Positions 35,571 through 44,297 of a stretch of DNA of 64,000 bases are shown here, in pieces. The stretch comes from Candidatus Poribacteria bacterium. GTDB lineage: Bacteria; Poribacteria; WGA-4E; WGA-3G. Location of the stretch: positions 1 through 64,000 of the forward strand of contig JAJDUH010000042.1 of NCBI GenBank assembly GCA_022826805.1, read 5' to 3'. The position numbers were made by a program, and so were the translations under genes. Numbering within the stretch: position 1 is the first letter of the stretch; each line of letters starts with the position of its first letter. A model generated the notes under the pieces. It was not told the origin of the DNA, did no database searches, and saw only the letters and a list, made by a program, of their open reading frames with translations.

Positions 35571-36932
35571 CTAAGTGCTCCCAAGACGAATATCTTCTAT
35601 TGCTCTTTCAAGTTGTTCTACTGAGGGAAGCGCGATCTTTGGACGTTTCTGAACAATTTCTCTGAATAGATGCTCAAACTCAACGCGAAGGAAAGTAGAT
35701 TGATCCTTCTGTTTGAACATGCGGCACAACCACTTTGGGTTCACCTTCTCATTAATTTTTTTAAGTATGGATTCAAACTCGTCTTCCGTGAGCATATATT
35801 CAGATGCCAATCGTTCTATCTCTCTCTGCAACAGTTCAATCAAATGTTCCGAGTCATCCTTAACAAACTTATTTGCAAGAAATTTGGCAGTAGTAGTTCC
35901 GCCAATGCCAGCTCCTAATGAACCCAAAATCCCTCCGGCCAATCCACCAGCCACCGTGCCGATACCAGGGAACGCGCTCCCGACTGCTGCACCACCAATC
36001 CATCCCGCGGTGCCTGTCACAACACCAGCAGCGTTAATTGTGGTGTTTTTTGCGAACTGCTGCCATGAAATTGAACGCTTGAAAGCAGCTCGGTAGAAAT
36101 CGGGTGTGCTTGTCACAACAGCTGCGATTGCTGCTGTAATGGCGTTCGTACGAAGAAGTTTGGATACATGATTCACTGCGGCAGCACCAGGGACTGACTT
36201 TCCGAGGGATCCCGTGGCAATTCGGCGAGCGACTTCTCTGCCAACGGACGTGCGTGATATAGAACTCACACCCTTGCGAACTGATGTGGCTCCGAATACG
36301 CCGATTCCTGTGCGTAACAACTGGGCACTTACGACCCCTGTAAGAATCATTGTGCTACCGCTCAATACCGCGCAGCCAAGCGCAGCCAGCGTTGCATCTT
36401 TGAGGCTTTCACCGCGCCGGCGGCTGTGGGCAAAGGTTACTGCAAACGAAATTGGAAACACAGATATCGAGGTCACGATCTGCGTTTTCGCATCAAAAAT
36501 AAGGGAATCGATGTTTCCGGCACGCGCAATATTCCTTGCTTGTTGGTAGGTCACCGAACCTTGGCGGACTATCTTCTCTGCATCCGCGGGATTCTTGCTA
36601 CCTCGAACTTTGCCTTGCTCAATCCGCTTACGCATGAATTTCACGCAATCTTCCCACTGATCTTTCGGGACTTCAAGAGCTTGTCCCTTATAACGATAAT
36701 ACCCTGAACTTGAGTCAAACGCGGCGGCGACAGTATCGTATGCCCGCCTATAATATTTGGATTGAACAAACACCCCATTGACAACTCGGTCTGGACCGTT
36801 TAATTCGTTGGAAATTCCTATTACCTCGGCTATCTTACCTCGGAGTTTGTCATTCAAATTATTCGCATCCTCTGCTGCAAAACCATGTCCACCTGGGGAA
36901 GGATATCTTGAGATTTGTGTTTGTTCCAGCAT
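35571..36932 (-). CDS. Uncharacterised glycine-zipper membrane protein
   Basis: About 453 residues from ATG 36932 (GAGGTG at about 9). The N-terminal part is soluble (GGHGFAAEDANNLNDKLRGK ... CVKFMRKRIEQGK). The middle holds several hydrophobic helices. Around residues 300-350 comes a glycine-zipper stretch (GWIGGAAVGSAFPGIGTVAG then GGILGSLGAGIGG). The C-terminal ~90 residues are charged and helical. I recall similar uncharacterised proteins in other bacteria but cannot name a family. Such zippers occur in membrane-inserting or pore-forming proteins. Function not assigned. Confidence 0.65.
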   Translation of the reverse strand: MLEQTQISRYPSPGGHGFAAEDANNLNDKLRGKIAEVIGISNELNGPDRVVNGVFVQSKYYRRAYDTVAAAFDSSSGYYRYKGQALEVPKDQWEDCVKFMRKRIEQGKVRGSKNPADAEKIVRQGSVTYQQARNIARAGNIDSLIFDAKTQIVTSISVFPISFAVTFAHSRRRGESLKDATLAALGCAVLSGSTMILTGVVSAQLLRTGIGVFGATSVRKGVSSISRTSVGREVARRIATGSLGKSVPGAAAVNHVSKLLRTNAITAAIAAVVTSTPDFYRAAFKRSISWQQFAKNTTINAAGVVTGTAGWIGGAAVGSAFPGIGTVAGGLAGGILGSLGAGIGGTTTAKFLANKFVKDDSEHLIELLQREIERLASEYMLTEDEFESILKKINEKVNPKWLCRMFKQKDQSTFLRVEFEHLFREIVQKRPKIALPSVEQLERAIEDIRLGST

Positions 36933-37105
36933 TAAATTCACACCTCGTTTCAACTGAACTAAGTTTAGAAACTTCTACCCACATTTTAACACGTATTCAA
37001 AGCAAAGATCAGATAAATTGGGAGTTACGCAGTTGAATCATGAGTCCCTCCGCTGGTTCTATGAGGATATGGAACTGGAATTTATGAGTTAAATCAGAAA
37101 ATCTG

Positions 37106-38812
37106 TCAACGTCGATATTCCTCATAAACAGTTCTTAAGAAGTTAACTCCGGCACTTCCAAATCGATTGCAAATTTCATCAGCTATATCCTTATGCCCTT
37201 CGTTGTACAGAATCCGGACGGTTTCTTTAATATCGTCTGCTTCCACTTGTAAATCCGACATGATGCGCTGAGGAATTTTCAGATAGATTTCTCCCACCAT
37301 TTCTGGCGTTTTCGCTGCATGCTTCCGTAAGGCTTTGATAAAGCGTGATAAAACCATACCATACCCTGGAACTTTGTCAAGGTCCTCTATTGAACCTTTT
37401 ACCCACCCCAAAACTTCTGTATTTATGGTGTCAACCAGGCCCAGCCATCCTAATAGAGGACATGAAACTTCCTGATATGCCCCTACAGTCATGTTTTCGG
37501 AAAGCACTTGAAACAAAGCACGCCATGCTGGCATAACCTTTACCTTCACTTTGTCAGATGGGTTATCCGCGCGCCGGGAAAAAAAGTAGACCACACCCGC
37601 GAGAAGATTTGGATCGCCACTGTGTATCAACTGATAGATAAGACTGGCTTTATCATCTAAGGTTTCACTGTCTTCTATCCAACCCGTACAGATGTGTCTG
37701 ACGAGTCCGTTCAGGACTTCTGGATCATCAAAGCGGGTATTCAATGCTTTCCGATAGTGTCCGTGTGCTTTGAGCAGCAAGTAAAACTCCTCGCGAACAC
37801 TCGGATGCAACAGATACCCGGAAAAAGCGGCTTGCCAATGGTCTTCATCACGCTGTTGAAAAATATGATTTATGTTGAGGTGAACCCACTCTTTATCAAG
37901 ATACCGTAGATAGGATAGATAAAACCCAAGCGTATAAGAGAACTCAAGTGAGGGTTCAACACTTCGATCTAATCTTTTGGTGAAATCTGCTCTGATGGCA
38001 TAGGGCCATCGGCAATCTGTGTATTCAGACTCGTTGGTACGAGCGAACCGCAAGGCATAGTCTACCATTGCCGAAAACACACGTCCTCTATCTGAACTTA
38101 GGGCATCAAGAGAGGAATCTATTGGGGTGAACATGTTTGGTTCAGCCTTTTCCACAAGTACCAAGAGAATGTCCTCGGCGAGCGGCAAGAGTTTTTCATC
38201 AAACGCGTGTGTATCATCTTTTGTTCCTTCTGCTATCAAATCTACTATTGTGGAAAAAACCCAATTTCTATAGTTAAAGCCATCGTTGTATTGTTCAGCC
38301 CAGAACTGCTCTGACGACAGAATTTGACGGATAAATTCCAATAATGCTGCCCAATTAAAGTCCTTCTTATTACGCCACGCGTTCAGGCAACCTTGCAACA
38401 GTGAAGATTGGTATAAATTTCGGACCTTTTGAAAGGGAAACAAATTATCTGTAAATCGTTGTGGGTTTGCTGCTACACATTCTGCAAGTGTATCCGCAAG
38501 TCCGCGGCCTTCAAGAACAGGCATCCCAATATCCTCTTCCGTGTAGCCCTTTAAATAAGCAGCGATCTCAACATTTGACATTGCCGAAAGTTCTTCTGTC
38601 GTTATAGGTTTCACGGGCCCGATGGCCCCTGACTTCGGCATAGTTGCGGCGTTTCCTGTATTGACTGCTTCAACATTTGCTTTGTGGAGCTGATCATATT
38701 TTTTGTAGGTGGCGGCAACTTTTTCGTTACCTGTATCCAAAAGCAGAGAGAGCCATTTTCGTCGACTTGCCACGGTAACTCTTGAGATTAGTGATGTGTT
38801 GATTCTATCCAT
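37106..38812 (-). CDS. Large unknown protein, likely second half of a two-gene system
   Basis: 568 residues, all-helical in appearance, without recognised catalytic motifs. It starts by overlapping the end of the preceding gene by 25 bases in another frame, with GGAG about 11 bases upstream of the ATG. Segments such as SRRKWLSLLLDTGNEKV and TTEELSAMSNVEIAAYLKGY look like the inside of a larger protein rather than an N terminus. The two genes may therefore be a split or frameshifted single gene, or a tightly coupled pair. It ends at TGA. Confidence 0.6.
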   Translation of the reverse strand: MDRINTSLISRVTVASRRKWLSLLLDTGNEKVAATYKKYDQLHKANVEAVNTGNAATMPKSGAIGPVKPITTEELSAMSNVEIAAYLKGYTEEDIGMPVLEGRGLADTLAECVAANPQRFTDNLFPFQKVRNLYQSSLLQGCLNAWRNKKDFNWAALLEFIRQILSSEQFWAEQYNDGFNYRNWVFSTIVDLIAEGTKDDTHAFDEKLLPLAEDILLVLVEKAEPNMFTPIDSSLDALSSDRGRVFSAMVDYALRFARTNESEYTDCRWPYAIRADFTKRLDRSVEPSLEFSYTLGFYLSYLRYLDKEWVHLNINHIFQQRDEDHWQAAFSGYLLHPSVREEFYLLLKAHGHYRKALNTRFDDPEVLNGLVRHICTGWIEDSETLDDKASLIYQLIHSGDPNLLAGVVYFFSRRADNPSDKVKVKVMPAWRALFQVLSENMTVGAYQEVSCPLLGWLGLVDTINTEVLGWVKGSIEDLDKVPGYGMVLSRFIKALRKHAAKTPEMVGEIYLKIPQRIMSDLQVEADDIKETVRILYNEGHKDIADEICNRFGSAGVNFLRTVYEEYRR

Positions 38813-40776
38813 TGTAATATCTGCTCCATTTCGTCTTCTTCAAAGGTGCTGTTGTGAGTTTCAATCAATTCGGTAATCTCAGACTCAAGTTTAACATCAT
38901 CCAGTGGATTGCCTTCCCATGCCCAAAATAGATGCTTCAGATCGTTGTAATGGTCGGTAATTGCCTTGAGTGCAATCCGTCTGATAATAGCGTGTGGATC
39001 CTGTAGTAAAACTTGGACTGTTTGCTCTATGCTATCAGGTTCAGCAAACCTGAAGAGAGTACTTGTAAAACTTACTATTAATTCGGCGTAATTTGGATGT
39101 GAGAGAAGCGAAAGATCGCTTTCAACCCGTTGTATGAAACGAAACCCAAACGCATTTACGGCTTCAAGTGCTCGGATTTGCGCAAATGCAAACTGTGCTG
39201 CTTCAACACCACATACATTCGCGAGGGTTTGTGTATGCATTTTGAGGGCATCCTCGAGCCAATGTTCATTCATTATTGATCGGATTTCCCGATCAACGGA
39301 TTTGGCTTCAAGCATTATTTTAAGCAGTGCAAGAGTTAACTCCCGTTGATTACCGTTAATGAGTTTGGTTAAAATAGTTTCGCCTATTTCCTGATCGACT
39401 AACCCAAATCTCCGTTCGGATTTCAATACAGTACCGATAAAATCAATATGCAGATGTTTTAACTCCGCTATCGGAAGTGCTCCGATAATTTTTATAATTT
39501 GCAGATCTGTGTCTCTGTTCTCAGTTCTCTCTCCGTTTTCATTTGTATAATCGATAATTCCCTTGATAATGTTTACAAGTAGATTTACTTGGGCTTCCGG
39601 ATGAGCAGCGACTTTCCCTACATATCCTAAAGCATACCAGCGAGGAGTGTAGTGGTATCCGGGCTGCTCTGGATCTTCCATAAGTGCTGAGTTCTGTTCT
39701 GGGTTGAACCAGCCATCCTCTTTCAGTGGTTCCAGCCATGCAGGAGATTTAAGTTTGTCAAAGAAATATTGATTGATTCCATCAAATTTCAATAAGTTTC
39801 GTAATGCCCCTTTTATCTGTTTATCGGTTGGTGGTTTATCCTTATATGCCAAAATTCGATCCACTCTGTTAAGAAGTTTAAGATAGCTTCCTACCAGATA
39901 AACCCATAGTTCTTCAACCTTAGGCCAAAGAGATTCAACCTCACTTCTGAGCAATTTTGCGTCATCGTCAAGATCTCTATGCGTTAAATTCTTAAGGTTT
40001 TTGACGGTCTGTATCCACTGTTCCACTCGTAAGCCAAAATCGGGAACCCCCAAAGACTCCATAATTGAAACAATATATCCGATGTGTTCTTTTAGGTCAC
40101 CCAAATCCTCTTTTTCTAATCGTTTTTGCATTCGTTTCCGGCCCTGTTTTGTCGATAAGGCACCTCTTAATCCGCTATCAACTTCGCGAGCCAAATGCGC
40201 CAGGATATACGAACGACACTGAAAATTAGTGGTACGTCGCATTCTTACCCAGTCTCGATAAAAGGCAGCAAATAACGGAGCAATTCTTTCCAGATTTTGG
40301 TTAATTCCAGATTGGTGGGGGTCCAACTCAATATCAGGAATCATCCACTCAGTCTCTAATGACTTGGACGTTTCGGTTTCTAACTGCTCCAATGAGTTTT
40401 GCAAAGTAGCAAAAGGACAATGGTTAGAAGTATTGTAAAAATCGGAACGGTTTTCTACCAGACACACCAAGACGCTCTCGAATTCAATCCATATCTGATT
40501 AAAGGATTCTTTTGGACGGGGTGCTTTTCCCCCTTCGCGGCGATGGGAGAATTTATCAAAAAGATGAATAGTGCTGCCATATATTTTTACTAAATCCTCT
40601 GGAATCCTGTCTTGCAAACCACGAAGAATTTCTCGAGCCAAATGTGCTAAAAGGTGGACAGTAGTCTCGAATTCGTTGGATTCGCGTAGACACAGCCAGT
40701 CCGCGTAGAAGTCGGTGACTTCGGGATCCATAACTTTCAATAAAGCAGGATGCTTCTCTTCAAATCTGTTTTTCAT
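38788..40776 (-). CDS. Large unknown protein with duplicated N-terminal domain
   Basis: About 662 residues (ATG 40776; AAGGA about 12 bases upstream). The N-terminal ~250 residues contain a duplicated domain: FYADWLCLRESNEFETTVHL then LAHLAREILRGL, and again FYRDWVRMRRTTNFQCRSYI then LAHLAREVDSGL. The rest is helical and may fold as HEAT/ARM-like repeats (LLQDPHAIIRRIALKAITDH). No catalytic motif seen. It overlaps the start of the next gene by 25 bases. It could act in cell defence or as a scaffold, but the sequence does not show which. Confidence 0.6.
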   Translation of the reverse strand: MKNRFEEKHPALLKVMDPEVTDFYADWLCLRESNEFETTVHLLAHLAREILRGLQDRIPEDLVKIYGSTIHLFDKFSHRREGGKAPRPKESFNQIWIEFESVLVCLVENRSDFYNTSNHCPFATLQNSLEQLETETSKSLETEWMIPDIELDPHQSGINQNLERIAPLFAAFYRDWVRMRRTTNFQCRSYILAHLAREVDSGLRGALSTKQGRKRMQKRLEKEDLGDLKEHIGYIVSIMESLGVPDFGLRVEQWIQTVKNLKNLTHRDLDDDAKLLRSEVESLWPKVEELWVYLVGSYLKLLNRVDRILAYKDKPPTDKQIKGALRNLLKFDGINQYFFDKLKSPAWLEPLKEDGWFNPEQNSALMEDPEQPGYHYTPRWYALGYVGKVAAHPEAQVNLLVNIIKGIIDYTNENGERTENRDTDLQIIKIIGALPIAELKHLHIDFIGTVLKSERRFGLVDQEIGETILTKLINGNQRELTLALLKIMLEAKSVDREIRSIMNEHWLEDALKMHTQTLANVCGVEAAQFAFAQIRALEAVNAFGFRFIQRVESDLSLLSHPNYAELIVSFTSTLFRFAEPDSIEQTVQVLLQDPHAIIRRIALKAITDHYNDLKHLFWAWEGNPLDDVKLESEITELIETHNSTFEEDEMEQILQWIESTHH

Positions 40777-40891
40777 ATTTAAAAACAATCCTTATTTTAT
40801 CTTACCGATATGGTAACATATTCTATAAGAAAATGCCAATTCACGGGTGTGTAAAGGGAGTCCTGATTTTTTTATAAAGGACAGGTTTTTG

Positions 40892-40965
40892 GACATATCA
40901 CTCCGCTGGAGTGCGGGGGGTTGCAAACGCTATGTTCTATAGACATAGCACTCCGCTGAAGTGAG
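40892..40965. repeat. Twin CACTCCGCTGGAGTG-type repeats
   Basis: Two related copies (40892-40915 and 40942-40965) of GACATAKCACTCCGCTGRAGTGNGG. The first contains the palindrome CACTCCGCTGGAGTG. They lie in a gene-free gap of 256 bases. A fragment with similar GACATGTCTATAG and a GCCCC/GGGGC stem occurs at 50125-50150. Confidence 0.55.
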
Positions 40966-41032
40966 GAAAAGGATATAAATATAGTGCCCTTACGGGGCTA
41001 AAGCTGCCAACGGATACCTACAAAGGGGGACG

Positions 41033-41689
41033 CTACGAAATAGCACGCTCAATTGACCAATGCCGATCAGTGCTCTGGACGACAACGGCACCTGGCATGT
41101 TCATCTGTGTTAGCATCTCGTTGACTTCGGCAATGGTGAACGCCGCAAGGAAAGAGTCGTAGTATAATTTCTGTTGATAAGGGGTATCATCCGTGGCGTA
41201 GCGATCTACAAAGGCTTGTGCATCTGCAGGTGTTTCAGGACGGATGAGGTCGCGGATCAGAATAGTTCCTTTGGGACGGGCAACTCTACCCATCTCTTTG
41301 AGTGCCTTCATTGCATCGTGGATGTGATGCACAATGCTGTTAGAGATGAGTCCATCAAAGGTATTGTCAAGGTAGGGCAAGGTTTTGGCATCGACGCGTT
41401 CGAGGGTTATCTGATCGGTGAGACCGGCATCTGCGACGTGGCGTTTTGCTATTTTTAACATCTCTTCGGACAGATCAATAGCGGTGATGTGGATATTGGG
41501 ACAACGTTGGGCGAGTAGGATGGGAATTTGTGCAGGACCGGTGCCGACATCGAGGAGATGACCGGTAGTCGCACCGAGTGCGACTACGCGATCTACAAAG
41601 GCGCGGTCAACCTCGCCATGCTCCATCGCATCGTAGGCTTCGGCGGCTTCCGCTGTATCCATAACTTCTGGTTCTACAAATCGATTCAT
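41033..41689 (-). CDS. Class I SAM-dependent methyltransferase
   Basis: 218 residues with motif I LLDVGTGPAQIPILL, acidic ribose-binding residue in ITAIDLSEEML, and motif IV-like DGLISNSIVHHI then GRVARPKGTILIRDL. UbiE/methyltransferase-11 type fold; the substrate is not indicated. It is probably a monocistronic gene; the ATG follows AGGAAATTAGAGA. Confidence 0.88.
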   Translation of the reverse strand: MNRFVEPEVMDTAEAAEAYDAMEHGEVDRAFVDRVVALGATTGHLLDVGTGPAQIPILLAQRCPNIHITAIDLSEEMLKIAKRHVADAGLTDQITLERVDAKTLPYLDNTFDGLISNSIVHHIHDAMKALKEMGRVARPKGTILIRDLIRPETPADAQAFVDRYATDDTPYQQKLYYDSFLAAFTIAEVNEMLTQMNMPGAVVVQSTDRHWSIERAIS

Positions 41690-41722
41690 TCTCTAATTTC
41701 CTAATGAGTTCAGCAACAACGT

Positions 41723-41970
41723 GTAGGTTGGGTTGAACGATGCTGAGAAGAACCCTTTCCAGATACCAAACACATTGCGACCTCAATATTCCGTCATACA
41801 CCATCAAAGGCGAAGTGAAACCCAACTTTATTTATGCCAACACACCGCGGAAACCTTACAGAAAAGCGTTGGGTTTCACTCGGTGTTTCTATTTCGAAAG
41901 ATGTATCGCCTCGACCTCAATTGTCTTTGAATCGCGTGTATTCCGAGATTATCTGTTCAACCCAACCTAC
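41723..41970. repeat. Nested inverted-repeat (MITE-like) element
   Basis: A 16-bp perfect terminal inverted repeat, GTAGGTTGGGTTGAAC (41723-41738) and GTTCAACCCAACCTAC (41955-41970), with a second inner inverted repeat GTGAAACCCAAC (41815-41826) and GTTGGGTTTCAC (41868-41879). No supported coding region lies inside. It fills the gap between two minus-strand genes. Confidence 0.65.
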
Positions 41971-41983
41971 GATGGAGTCTTTT

Positions 41984-42808
41984 TTATCCTACGCTTTGCA
42001 GTGGTATCTCCTCTAATCCTGATAACCCTGATTCAGATAATAATTTTGCAACGGTCAATGCGTTCTGTCGGATCTGATCCGGTTGAAATTGCGTGTACAT
42101 ACCGACCGCCATCGCGTCCGTCGGTTTGATGTTTTCAAGTGCGAGCCGAAAGGCTTCGCGCGGCTCGTTTCTGCCAGCAGCTAATACCTTTATAGCAATT
42201 ATCGGCGTCGGTATCGCTTGTATCGCTGCGAACGCCGTATACCGATCGTTTGGCAGATACAACTCTCTATGTAGTGTATGATTATACAACGCGCAGACAT
42301 AAAAGTCAACATCGTATCCTTCGGAGTAGCAATACTTGAGGACATGAGGATCGTGTGTACCGAGTCCGACAGCACAACCGAGATCGCGGATGTATTTGAG
42401 GTTTTCGCGTAGTGAATCGAGTCGTCCTTCGGCATACAATTTATCGGTTGTACCGCCGTGGTGATAGATCGCAATCGGTTTATAGCGGGCGACAATCTGT
42501 AGGTATTCGTTGAGGTCTGCGTATTCTGTATCTTTGGGAGTCTGCGCTATCCACTGAATCGTACCGCCTGCGTTCCAGTATTCGTTGAGGACGCGCATGA
42601 TATGCTTGTCGGCGCGAGCGAGTACGGTATTAATTCCATTCCGCTCTGCCTGCCGGAGATCCATCATAATTTGGATCGTCGTATAGTAATCCTCCATGGC
42701 TTTCGAGGCATCTGCCGAGCGGTGCGAGATGCCACTATACGGGTTGCCGCCGATAATGAGCCGCGGGACACGATGTGATGCGATTGGGATTGTGGGTATT
42801 TTCATCAT
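41984..42808 (-). CDS. Conserved TIM-barrel-like protein of unknown function
   Basis: 274 residues starting MMKIPTIPIASHRVPRLIIGGNPYSGISHRS. Strand-helix pattern and motifs such as NGINTVLARADKHI, IAIYHHGGTTDKL, GCAVGLGTHDPHVL and IIAIKVLAAGRNEPREAF suggest a TIM barrel of aldo/keto reductase-like shape without the usual catalytic tetrad being evident. I cannot assign a reaction. The gene runs up to the edge of the inverted-repeat element. Confidence 0.65.
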   Translation of the reverse strand: MMKIPTIPIASHRVPRLIIGGNPYSGISHRSADASKAMEDYYTTIQIMMDLRQAERNGINTVLARADKHIMRVLNEYWNAGGTIQWIAQTPKDTEYADLNEYLQIVARYKPIAIYHHGGTTDKLYAEGRLDSLRENLKYIRDLGCAVGLGTHDPHVLKYCYSEGYDVDFYVCALYNHTLHRELYLPNDRYTAFAAIQAIPTPIIAIKVLAAGRNEPREAFRLALENIKPTDAMAVGMYTQFQPDQIRQNALTVAKLLSESGLSGLEEIPLQSVG

Positions 42809-42910
42809 GTTATTTTTTTTTAGTCCTATCTTTTTAGTGGAACCCAGGCCTGTTTAGTTCTTGGACAATTTCGGTCATTACGCAAGGTCTCTTCCTGTAG
42901 AAGCGACTTG

Positions 42911-43501
42911 TCACTGATACACCCGAATTTCCCTGATTACAACATCATCAAAAGACACTTTGGTTTTATGAGTCAATGGTTCTTGTATGGTGTGTGCTGA
43001 ATCACGATTGACATAGATGACAACTCTTAGCACCCGCACGGACCTGTCGATGTTGAGACGTATCACCGCACCGTTCTCGGATCTAGCAATTTTGTGACTT
43101 TTCACTGGCTCAAAGTGGTCTGCTTTTTCATGCGCTATCTCTGCAGTCGATGTGTCTACTGAGAGACGATAAATGTTTGAAACTGGATGCACCTCAATGT
43201 AAGCGACAGGTGTAAGCGTGTCAAGTTGAATCAAGGCATCAGTCTTATGTTTACCTTCCACCCAGTCGCCATATCGAAGACTGTGCCTATAAGCAGGGCT
43301 ATCCTTTTCAACAAAGCCTTTTACCTTCAAGCTACCGGTTGTGGCAAGATTGCCATCAACAAGCGATGGATATGCCTCGCAGGATAGGTGTGTAGCTGCT
43401 ATTCGTTTTGGAAGTGGCTGATACAAAGATGCGCAACCTACCATGGATAGCCATATTCCGATTGCCACGCATACGCGCAAAGAATAGGTTCTACTTGACA
43501 T
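42911..43501 (-). CDS. Putative lipoprotein of unknown function
   Basis: About 196 residues. I prefer ATG 43501 with GGAGG at about 9 bases; an ATG seven codons upstream is possible. Lipobox SMVGC (Cys around residue 23). The remainder has beta-rich segments such as PVAYIEVHPVSNIYRLSVDT and RSVRVLRVVIYVNRD, resembling a discoidin-like or galactose-binding fold, not certain. It lies 43 bases from another lipoprotein gene, in the same direction. Confidence 0.65.
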   Translation of the reverse strand: MSSRTYSLRVCVAIGIWLSMVGCASLYQPLPKRIAATHLSCEAYPSLVDGNLATTGSLKVKGFVEKDSPAYRHSLRYGDWVEGKHKTDALIQLDTLTPVAYIEVHPVSNIYRLSVDTSTAEIAHEKADHFEPVKSHKIARSENGAVIRLNIDRSVRVLRVVIYVNRDSAHTIQEPLTHKTKVSFDDVVIREIRVYQ

Positions 43502-43544
43502 TGGTTTTCGCCTCCGTTTCATGAGTGAATAGCCCTAAATACCC

Positions 43545-44003
43545 TTATTTCCACTTAAATTCACTTGCGGGGTCATGGTTCTTTTTTATGTCAGTTTTGT
43601 AAATTGTCCCGTTTGGACGTACATAAAATGTGAGTTGGTAGGTATAGCCGGTTGATATGTATGTTCCACCTACTGCCCGCATGCCACCAGGACGACGTCG
43701 CGGATGGATCTGATGGTCTTGTCGGAGTTGGAATCCCCGCGCCCTGCTTTCTTGCTTGGCTAAAAAACCGTGTATAGGTATTTCCCAGATATAAGTTTGC
43801 CAACCTGTGCCGTCATCGCTAACTTCGTTGGGGACTCCCCATTTCTCGACTGCCTTTGAAATGTGTGTATCCTTCCATACGGCGATGGTTTGCTGCATTT
43901 TCTCGTCTTGTGTTGGTTCTGATTTGTGCATTAAATGTGCGGGTGCTGTACACCCAGCAAACAGAATGCTAACTATAAGCATAAGTGGTGTGAACCTGAG
44001 CAT
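43545..44003 (-). CDS. Putative lipoprotein of unknown function
   Basis: About 152 residues. ATG 44003 follows GGGAG by about 8 bases. Lipobox LFAGC. The middle segment TIAVWKDTHISKAVEKWGVPNEVSDDGTGWQTYIWE resembles small outer-membrane lipoproteins. There is no catalytic motif. Upstream of, and probably in an operon with, the neighbouring lipoprotein. Confidence 0.65.
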   Translation of the reverse strand: MLRFTPLMLIVSILFAGCTAPAHLMHKSEPTQDEKMQQTIAVWKDTHISKAVEKWGVPNEVSDDGTGWQTYIWEIPIHGFLAKQESRARGFQLRQDHQIHPRRRPGGMRAVGGTYISTGYTYQLTFYVRPNGTIYKTDIKKNHDPASEFKWK

Positions 44004-44213
44004 TTTCGATACTCCCAATGTAAGGCAAAGACGAACTGGTGTCTCAGAAATTAAAATACGCTACACTGGGAATTAATAAGCAATTTGCGTGCCAAATTAA
44101 AACATAAGACAGAATGTAGAGATACTGTGGATTTAGGGGGTTTAACGCCGGTATTGGCTGCACAAAATAGGGCAAGCGGGAAGATAACTGCACGGATTTG
44201 GGCAGATACGGAT

Positions 44214-44252
44214 GGGAAAAAAAGTTATGGGACAGCAGGGGTGCTGTCCCAT
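44214..44252 (-). terminator. Rho-independent terminator of the cyclase gene
   Basis: ATGGGACAGCA (44227-44237) and TGCTGTCCCAT (44242-44252) pair perfectly around GGGG. On the minus strand a run of T's follows (44223-44214 region). It is 45 bases past the cyclase stop. The rest of 44004-44297 shows no gene. Confidence 0.85.
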
Positions 44253-44297
44253 GAAAGTATGCTATTAAGGCACAATTTGTCTCTGCTTTACATCAAA

